From: Nectonema munidae
Taxonomy: Eukaryota; Nematomorpha; Nectonematoida; Nectonematidae
Assembly: GCA_030549495.1 (NCBI GenBank)
Contig: JAUIRK010000918.1
Coordinates: 161,062-225,061, forward strand
Direction: 5' to 3'
DNA: 64,000 nt
Position numbers and translations under genes: made by a program. The notes under the pieces are model-generated. The model ran no database searches, was not told where the DNA came from, and saw nothing but the letters and a program-made list of their open reading frames with translations. This document shows, piece after piece, positions 55,301 through 64,000 of the stretch. Position 1 is the first letter of the stretch. Each line of letters begins with the position of its first letter.

Positions 55301-58300
55301 TGTGACACTATAAATGCTCACAATTATAAAGGCACTGCTATAACACCTAATACTATCTATGTTTTTTGGATGAGTGACGCTTCGTGACACTGATTTATCC
55401 TATACTTCCTATACTTTATTGGAGGTGTGACGCTGTGACGCTGTGACACTACAAATGTTCACAATTATAAAGGCACTGCTATATTACCTAATACTATCTA
55501 TGTTTTTTGGATGAGTGACGCTGCGTGACACTGATTTATCCTATACTTCCTATACTTTATTGGAGGTGTGACGCTGTGACGCTGTGACACTACAAATGTT
55601 CACAATTATAAAGGCACTGCTATATTACCTATTACTATCTATGTTTTTTGGATGAGTGACGCTGCGTGACACTGATTTATCCTATACTTCCTATACTTTA
55701 TTGGAGGTGTGACGCTGTGACGCTGTGACACTACAAATGTTCACAATTATAAAGGCACTGCTATATTACCTATTACTATCTATGTTTTTTGGATGAGTGA
55801 CGCTGCGTGACACTGATTTATCCTATACTTCCTATACTTTATTGGAGGTGTGACGCTGTGACGCTGTGACACTACAAATGTTCACAATTATAAAGGCACT
55901 GCTATATTACCTATTATTATCTATGTTTTTTCGATGAGTGACTCTGCGTGACACTGATTTATCCTATACTTCCTATACTTTATTGGAGGTGTGACGCTGT
56001 GACGCTGTGACACTACAAATGTTCACAATTATAAAGGCACTGCTATATTACCTATTAATATCTATGTTTTTTTGGATGAGTGACGCTTCGTGACACTGAT
56101 TTATCCTATACTTCCTATACTTTATTGGAGGTGTGACGCTGTGACGCTGTGACACTACAAATGTTCACAATTATAAAGGCACTGCTATATTACCTAATAC
56201 TATCTATGTTTTTTGGATGAGTGACGCTGCGTGACACTGATTTATCCTATACTTCCTATACTTTATTGGAGGTGTGACGCTGTGACGCTGTGACACTACA
56301 AATGTTCACAATTATAAAGGCACTGCTATATTACCTAATACTATCTATGTTTTTTGGATGAGTGACGCTGCGTGACACTGATTTATCCTATACTTCCTAT
56401 ACTTTATTGGAGGTGTGACGCTGTGACACTACAAATGTTCACAATAATAAAGGCACTGCTATATTACCTATTACTATCTATGTTTTTTGGATGAGTGACG
56501 CTGCGTGACACTGATTTATCCTATACTTCCTATACTTTATTGGAGGTGGGTGCGCTTGACGCTGTGACACTACAAATGTTCACAATTATAAAGGCACTGC
56601 TATATTACCTAATACTATCTATGTTTTTTGGATGAGTGACGCTGCGTGACACTGATTTATCCTATACTTCCTATACTTTATTGGAGGTGTGACGCTGTGA
56701 CGCTGTGACTTACAAATGTTCACAATTATAAAGGCACTGCTATATTACCTATTACTATCTATGTTTTTTGGATGAGTGACGCTGCGTGACACTGATTTAT
56801 CCTATACTTCCTATACTTTATTGGAGGTGTGACGCTGTGACGCTGTGACACTACAAATGTTCACAATTATAAAGGCACTGCTATATTACCTAATACTATC
56901 TATGTTTTTTGGATGAGTGACGCTGCGTGACACTGATTTATCCTATACTTCCTATACTTTATTGGAGGTGTGACGCTGTGACACTACAAATGTTCACAAT
57001 TATAAAGGCACTGCTATATTACCTATTACTATCTATGTTTTTTGGATGAGTGACGCTGCGTGACACTGATTTATCCTATACTTCCTATACTTTATTGGAG
57101 GTGTGACGCTGTGACGCTGTGACACTACAAATGTTCACAATTATAAAGGCACTGCTATATTACCTATTACTATCTATGTTTTTTGGATGAGTGACGCTGC
57201 GTGACACTGATTTATCCTATACTTCCTATACTTTATTGGAGGTGTGCAGCTGTGACGCTGTGACACTACAAATGTTCACAATTATAAAGGCACTGCTATA
57301 TTACCTATTACTATCTATGTTTTTTGGATGAGTGACGCTGCGTGACACTGATTTATCCTATACTTCCTATACTTTATTGGAGGTGTGACGCTGTGACGCT
57401 GTGACACTACAAATGTTCACAATTATAAAGGCACTGCTATATTACCTATTACTATCTATGTTTTTTTGGATGAGTGACGCTGCGTGACACTGATTTATCC
57501 TATACTTCCTATACTTTATTGGAGGTGTGACGCTGTGACGCTGTGACACTACAAATGTTCACAATTATAAAGGCACTGCTATATTACCTAATACTATCTA
57601 TGTTTTTTGGATGAGTGACGCTGCGTGACACTGATTTATCCTATACTTCCTATACTTTATTGGAGGGGACGCTGTGACGCTGTGACACTACAAATGTTCA
57701 CAATTATAAAGGCACTGCTATATTACCTATTACTATCTATGTTTTTTGGATGAGTGACGCTGCGTGACACTGATTTATCCTATACTTCCTATACTTTATT
57801 GGAGGTGTGACGCTGTGACACTACAAATGTTCACAATTATAAAGGCACTGCTATATTACCTATTACTATCTATGTTTTTTGGATGAGTGACGCTGCGTGA
57901 CACTGATTTATCCTATACTTCCTATACTTTATTGGAGGTGTGACGCTGTGACGCTGTGACACTACAAATGTTCACAATTATAAAGGCACTGCTATATTAC
58001 CTATTACTATCTATGTTTTTTGGATGAGTGACGCTGCGTGACACTGATTTATCCTATACTTCCTATACTTTATTGGAGGTGTGACGCTGTGACGCTGTGA
58101 CACTACAAATGTTCACAATTATAAAGGCACTGCTATATTACCTATTACTATCTATGTTTTTTGGATGAGTGACGCTGCGTGACACTGATTTATCCTATAC
58201 TTCCTATACTTTATTGGAGGTGTGACGCTGTGACGCTGTGACACTACAAATGTTCACAATTATAAAGGCACTGCTATATTACCTAATACTATCTATGTTT

Positions 58301-58770
58301 TTTGGATGAGTGACGCTGCGTGACACTGATTTATCCTATACTTCCTATACTTTATTGGAGGTGTGACGCTGTGACACTACAAATGTTCACAATTATAAAG
58401 GCACTGCTATATTACCTATTACTATCTATGTTTTTTGGATGAGTGACGCTGCGTGACACTGATTTATCCTATACTTCCTATACTTTATTGGAGGTGTGAC
58501 GCTGTGACGCTGTGACACTACAAATGTTCACAATTATAAAGGCACTGCTATATTACCTAATACTATCTATGTTTTTTGGATGAGTGACGCTGCGTGACAC
58601 TGATTTATCCTATACTTCCTATACTTTATTGGAGAGTGTGACGCTGTGACACTACAAATGTTCACAATTATAAAGGCACTGCTATATTACCTAATACTAT
58701 CTATGTTTTTTGGATGAGTGACGCTGCGTGACACTGATTTATCCTATACTTCCTATGTTTCTATGTAGTG
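52336..58770. repeat. Satellite B: ~48 tandem copies of a 132/141-bp monomer
   Basis: The monomer runs ttttttggatgagtgacgc, tgcgtgacactgatttatcc, tatacttcctatactttatt, ggaggtgtgacgctgtgac, actacaaatgttcacaatta and taaaggcactgctatattac. Length alternates between 132 and 141 bp by loss or gain of one gacgctgtg. Monomers are nearly identical, with few point differences. Truncated monomers of about 40 bp with the same join (atttatccttatg) occur near 52655 and 54240. The variant gcttcgtgac recurs at about 52950, 54823, 55380 and 56085. There is no coding potential. Confidence 0.97.
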
Positions 58771-58830
58771 ACATATGACATATATTTAACAATATGTAGA
58801 TAACAAAACCGGCGGTATCGCCTTCAAGTC

Positions 58831-59310
58831 AGAAGCAAAAATTTTCCTATTTCTGGCCCAATTATACAAGCCAAAGCTGTCGAATTCAGCAAGCTTTTGG
58901 GTAATGATTATTCTGAATTTAAAGCTTCCGTTGGTTGGCTTTGTTCTTGGAAGTTTCTTTACTCCATAAAATCATATTCATTTTCAGGCGAAAGTGCCGT
59001 TGTCGATGAAAAAACTGTGGAAGATTGGATTCAAAGACTTCCTAATTTACTTGAAGAATACGATCTAAAAGATGTATTTAATATTGATGAGACTGCTTTA
59101 TTCTACCGTGCATTGCCAAGCAAATCTCTTGCAACAAAGTCAAGCAGTCATTGTGGTGTTAAAGTTTGTAAAGAACGTTTAACTGTTCTGCTTGGGTCTA
59201 GTACTACTGGACAAAAATTAACCCCTGTAGTTATAGGGAAATTCAAAAATCCAAGATGTTTTAAAAATGTAAAAAATTGTCAGTTGCCTGTTGCTTACAC
59301 ACATAATTAA
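58831..59310 (+). pseudogene. Tigger/pogo transposase fragment (HTH to first Asp)
   Basis: In frame from about 58831 it reads NFPISGPIIQAKAVEFSKL, the CENP-B-type HTH, then WLCSWKF, the first catalytic Asp in FNIDETALFYRALP, and KERLTVLLGSSTTGQKL with NPRCFKNVKN. It stops after PVAYTHN, where satellite A-like DNA begins. About 155 residues of a family near 450-550 remain. The front is cut by the junction with satellite B. It is AT-rich in composition, unlike the GC-rich Tigger at 33.4 kb, so a different lineage. Confidence 0.87.
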
Positions 59311-59324
59311 AAATATGTGTTATA

Positions 59325-60260
59325 TTTTTATTGTTATATAAATGTGTTATATTTTAATTGTTATATAAATAATAACAATGAAATATAATTTTATTTTTCC
59401 AATATATTTATTTTTTATTAATTTGACTCCTGAAAGATATTCAAAGAATTAATAGCATCTAAAATTAAAAACGGAAAAGCAAATCAACCTTCTGAAAAGA
59501 ATGTTTCAAATTTATGTTTTCCAAAATTATTTCAATTTTTAAAAAGAAGATATGTTAGAAGTAGAATAATAAAAAAGAATAAGTACTTAATAATTTCAAT
59601 TATATTATCATGAAAAGAATGGGTAATGAAAGTTATATAAATAATAACGATGAAATATTGTAATTCTATTTTTTCAATATATTTATTTTTTATTAATTTG
59701 TCTCCTGAAAGATATTCATAGAATAAATAACATCTAAAATAAAAAACGGAAAAGCAAATCAATCTTCTGAAAAGAATGTTTCAAATTTATGTTTTCCAAA
59801 ATTATTTCAATTTTTAAAAAGAAGATAAGTTAGAAGTAGAATAATAAAAAAGACTTAATAATTTCAATTATATTATCATGAAAAGAATACGTAATGAAAG
59901 TTATATAAATAATAACAATGAAATATTGTAATTTTATTTTTTCAATATATTTATTTTTTATTAATTTGACTCCTGAAAGATATTCAAAGAATTAATAGCA
60001 TCTAAAATCAAAAACGGAAAAGCAAATCAACCTTCTGAAAAGAATGTTTCAAATTTATGTTTTCCAAAATTATTTCAATTTTTAAAAAGAAGATAAGTTA
60101 GAAGTAGAATAATAAAAAAGACTTATAATTTCAATTATATTATCATGAAAAGAATACGTAATGAAAGTTATATAAATAATAACAATGAAATATTATAATT
60201 TTATTTTTCCAATATATTTATTTTTTATTAATTTGACTCCTGAAAGATATTCAAAGAATT
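59325..60260. repeat. Satellite A, second array (~4 units)
   Basis: Same units as at 22840-24760, with the markers atcatgaaaagaat at about 59608, 59875 and 60140 and spacing about 266 bp, plus a partial first unit. The subtype differs slightly (tttgactcctgaaagat in three units). The LINE at 60261 interrupted it within attcaaagaatt. Confidence 0.9.
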
Positions 60261-63200
60261 AATTAATTTTTATTAACGAACCATATTTATACCAAAATAG
60301 AATACCTTTTATTACTAATAAAAAATATATAGCGTATCATAGCTGTTCACCGTTTGGTACTGTTATTCTTTATAAAAGAAATTTAAATATAGAATTTTTA
60401 GAAGACTTATCGAGTGAGTTTTGTACCTGTGTAAAGTATAAGTCAAGCGATCAATGCCTCTTTCTAATTTCGGTGTACTTACCTCCGGTTTCCCTATCTT
60501 CTTTTGAATCTTTTTTTAATGATACTTTACAAAAATTGGAAGGTAAATCAATTTTGATTATAGGTGACATGAATGCGCGTTTTATTTTATGGGACACTAA
60601 ATCAAATGTCCGAGGTAAGTACTTGTTTGACTATTTAAACAAATATGACTTATGTCTCGTTGACAATGAAAAAACTCCTACCTTCTCTGTTGTTAGAGGC
60701 ACTATTCTCTGTCAATCACACATTGATCTTACCCTTTGTAGCCCAGATATGCTAAACAAGATAGATAGCTGGAAAGTTTTGGATGAACCTTCCCTATCAG
60801 ATCATCTTTATATTGAGGTTAAGATAAACATCGCTCAGTTAAACAACTACACTTACCATAAGACAGTTTTGATACGAGAATTATTTTTTCAATCACTGAA
60901 AGCGAATATTCTTAATTTTCGAAGTACCCTTGATTCTCCCATCAACGATACCCATACTTTGAATTTGTTTTCTTGTACTATCACAGATTGTTTAGCTAAA
61001 GCTGTCGACTCATCTACAATAAAGATAAAAGTGAAAGAAAATTTTTGGAACTCTGAATTGCATAAGTTAAGAAAGAAGGTAAGAATTGCAATGAAAAAAT
61101 TAAAAAAAAATAAAGATCCACTAAACCTGGAAATTTATATGAACCTAAAAAAGTTGTATAAAAATCGTATAAATTTTTATAAGAAGAAAAAATGGGAGGC
61201 ATTTCTTGATTTTGACAACAATAATATCTGGAAAAAATATAATTCGTTACTAAGAAAAAAGTCCTTTACACCTCCGAAATCCTTAATGATTGAAGAAAAA
61301 CTAATATGTCTAAAAAATGAATCTGGTATAATTCTTCATCACCTTTTCCCTGAAATACCAATATGTATATATCCTCAAACTGAGTTACTCGAGAATGAAT
61401 TTTTTGATCCTATTACCGTAGAAGAATTGATTAATTGTTTAAAGCATGTGAATAAAAAGGCATCTCCTGGTTCTGATAATATTTCCTACAAAATAATAGA
61501 TAGTTCCCTACCGTTTATCTCTGATCATCTACTTAAGCTTTTCAACTCTATTTTATGCATGTCCAAATTTCCTTCGAACCTGAAAAAAGGAGAAATTATT
61601 TTGATCCCCAAAGGTTTAACCACAAAAACAAACATTGATAATTGGCGCCCGATTACATTGCTCCCTTGCATTGGTAAATTACTAGAAAAAATTATTCGGT
61701 ATCGTTTATTAGATCACATATATAAATCAAGGTGCATTGATATTCATCAATTTGCATATGTGCACTCCAGATGTTCTGAATTAGCTGTTGAACGGTTGTC
61801 TTCACAAATTTATGACTCATTTAAAAGAAACATGTCATTCACCGCCTTCCTTATCGATTTCAAAGGAGCATTTAACTCTGCTTGTGGAAATTGCATTACA
61901 AGAAACATGAAAAATATGAAATTCCCAAATTATTTGATAAAATTTGTTAACTCTTATCTATGTGATAGACAAATCTGTATAAAGGGAAACGTTTCCTCTA
62001 GTATTTATCTTAATGGCTCCACACCCCAAGGTTCGTGCATATCAGACATTCTTTTTATCATCTTGATTAACCCAATTCTAGAAGCTCTGCAATTTTTGGG
62101 ATGTTTTTATCAAGGATACTCAGATGATGTTATTGTTGCCGTGAAAGGATATGATCCTACTAATAATCTTATTAAGTTGAGTGAGAATCTTGAAAAAATT
62201 CAACTACTTTGCAAGGATTTGAATTTGACTATAAATTCAAAAAAAATGTGTCTTAATTAATTTTACTAAATCGAGAAAAATATGTCCTGATCTTTTTTTT
62301 AATAATTGCCTTTTCAAACCGCAGAAATCAACTAATTATTTAGGTGTTACCTTTACAGAAAAACTTATTGGAACTCTCATCTTGATATAAAGGTAGCAAA
62401 ATGTTTTAGTATGTTTTCAAAAATTAAGTTTATCAGTAGTTTTATACCACACAAAAACTTTTTGTTTTTTTAAAACTTTTCTTTTTAGAATTTGCATACC
62501 TTCTTTGACTTATGGGATCACCTCTTGGTGCAGCATTCTGTCTTATAAAAAATCACATCAAAAGTTTGCTACATTGTACAACGCTATATTAAGGAAAGCT
62601 CTAAGATGTTCTTTATCAACTCCCACCGTTATGTTTTCCCTTTTTTCTCTTCTACCCCCATATGATATACTCCTGGACAAAATTTTGATTTCTAAAAAAC
62701 TTTCATTTATATCAAAATGTAACTCCTACAAATCTTTTGGCTTATCGTTTTCTCCTAGTAGACATCTTTCGAACTTTGACTATTTCCAGAAAACATATTT
62801 AAAATATTTCGATTCATTTTATGATGACACAAAATTAATAACAAGTGAGAAAATATATAGTCCAAAACTTACCAACCTTTCAGTAAAAACTACATGTACT
62901 TTGGGAAAAGTGAAAAGTCTTCATTTTTGCGAAAAGATCGTCTCTAAATCCAAAGGAATCTTTGTATTTACAGATGGTTCGTTTGATAGTTTAACTCTAA
63001 GAGGATCCTATGCTTTTGCGATTTATATGCCAAACTCAAGCTACCCTATCTTCAGTTATTGTGAATACCTAGGGCTAGTCGTTTCTTCTTTTTATGCTGA
63101 ATGTGCTGCTTTGGTCTCAGCTATTATCTATATATATAACAACATGACACTTTTTTCCAATATTTCCTTGATATATTTTCTCTCAGACTCTTTATCTCTT

Positions 63201-64000
63201 ATAAAGGCATTAAAAAACAAAAATAATGAAGTTTATTATGTTCAAACTATACTTTCTATTTACCAGAAGTTAAGCATATTGTTTGAGGTAAGATTAGTTT
63301 AGTGCCCTGCACATAAAGGACTAAAGGGTAATGAATATGTAGATAAATTAGCCAAATGCAGCCTAGATGGTCCTCTTGTTACCTATAATATGTCCCTTAA
63401 GTTAGCTAAAAAACTTTTAAATGTTAGAATTAGAAATGCTTGGAATTCTCGTACTCTGAAAGCTAGAAATAAATTTTTCATGGGTAATTTGAGTTTGTAT
63501 GAAATTTTCTGTTTTCACAAAAAAACCAAGCTACCTGCTTTGCCTGCGGAAATTATAAGATGGATAGTTGGTAATGCTGCTTCTAGGAGTTTCTTATATA
63601 GAATAGGTAAATCTTTAACTTCGGCTTGCAGATTTGGATGCGAAGCTATTGAAAATACCGACCATGTACTCTTTAATTGTCCTTATTTTTGCGATATACG
63701 CCATTTATTTATGTTCAAATGTTTAAGTGTTTGCGGTAATTATCCTCAACATATTTCTGAAGTGTACCGTGTGCCACAAATTGTTCCTTATCTCATTTTA
63801 TACATAAAAAGGATTGAAAAAATTCTTTTCAGCACAAATGTATGAATAACTAATTTTAGTTATTTACTCAAATAAAACTTAGTGTAACTCTCAGCTCATT
63901 ATTAACATAGTCCTTTGTAAAAGCCTCTTGCCAGCTTTTGAAATCCTTGCATTTTACAAGCTGCGTCAAATAAATCAATCAATCAATCAATCAAAGAATT
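60251..64000 (+). mobile_element. 5'-truncated LINE (R1/LOA/I-like group) with (TCAA)n tail
   Basis: The body runs from about 60261 to 63990. The 5' side begins inside the endonuclease domain. The 3' end is a (tcaa)n simple-repeat tail at about 63966-63993. tcaaagaatt occurs at 60251-60260 and 63991-64000, so a target duplication of at least the unambiguous aagaatt flanks the copy and may extend past the window edge. Insertion was into satellite A. Truncation plus a tail and target duplication is the hallmark of target-primed reverse transcription. Confidence 0.9.
60268..63845 (+). pseudogene. LINE ORF2: endonuclease (partial), reverse transcriptase, RNase H, CCHC
   Basis: The frame opens at INEPYLYQN, still in the APE-type endonuclease, and continues ILIIGDMNARFILWD with LSDHLYIEV. 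Reverse transcriptase: EIILIPKG, NWRPITLLPCIGKLLE, AFLIDFKGAFNS, STPQGSCISD and the catalytic box GYSDDVIVA (YADD-like). A frame change in an A run near 62240 and further damage to about 62480 precede TYGITSWCSI. RNase H follows from about 62950 (FTDGSFDS, SFYAECAALVSAI, FLSDSLSLIKAL). At 63300 a TAG replaces the usual Trp before CPAHKGLKGNEYVDKLAK. The end has a Cys/His knuckle (CRFGCE, TDHVLFNC). RT plus RNase H plus the knuckle points to the R1/LOA/I-like group; the exact clade is uncertain. Confidence 0.87.

Noticed and set aside
52336-58770. Regular repeats that might be read as a CRISPR array
   Set aside because: Units are 132/141 bp with no variable spacers of constant length; it is an ordinary eukaryotic satellite.

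Overview
The window looks like a transposon and satellite block from an AT-rich animal genome, most likely an invertebrate. Coding pieces are split by short introns (about 50-60 bp, GT...TTTTTAG), and every recognisable gene belongs to a eukaryotic mobile element or to a multicopy SAM-domain family that behaves like one. I see no ordinary single-copy host gene, no rRNA, no complete tRNA and no CRISPR. The species cannot be named from the sequence.

Layout. 1-1170 holds the end of a broken SAMD3-like gene. 2480-2915 is a 28-bp minisatellite. 3386-4849 (minus) is an open KRBA2/Ginger-like integrase gene. 7437-8770 is a piggyBac transposase with one frame break. 9591-11210 is a second SAMD3-like wreck. 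11665-12062 is a hAT MITE with a perfect 8-bp target duplication. 12751-14425 is an 857-bp tandem duplication holding piggyBac scraps. 15510-17238 has two MULE-type MITEs and a tRNA-derived SINE. 17388-20484 is a FLYWCH-type MULE inserted in a Merlin terminal repeat. 20791-22440 is a third SAMD3-like wreck. 22840-24760 is a satellite. 24875-27548 is a Merlin element with long, internally repeated terminal repeats and a hAT MITE inside it.

28844-43246 is a nest. One MULE (28844-37839) was split by a GC-rich Tigger element (30334-34559), which itself carries a rearranged MULE fragment. The same MULE's right end was split by a non-autonomous MULE (35589-37810) that holds a small TTAA MITE inserted into an inverted copy of itself. 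Next to it lies another MULE (37875-43238) split by a hAT element (38036-40572). Target duplications let most insertions be ordered.

44454-52335 is the least familiar part. Two broken copies of a DUF3987-like P-loop ATPase gene flank an uninterrupted KDZ-type transposase gene (47996-49525), with tandem repeats before the transposase and a 370-bp direct repeat around the second ATPase copy. Part of that direct repeat resembles the monomer of the adjoining satellite (52340-58770, about 48 copies of 132/141 bp). After the satellite come a Tigger fragment, a second array of the 22.8-kb satellite, and a 5'-truncated LINE (60261-63990) with a (TCAA)n tail and its own target duplication.

The elements do not form a pathway. 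They are independent mobile families that used one another as landing sites. The possible exception is the KDZ transposase plus DUF3987 ATPase pair, which may be one two-gene element.
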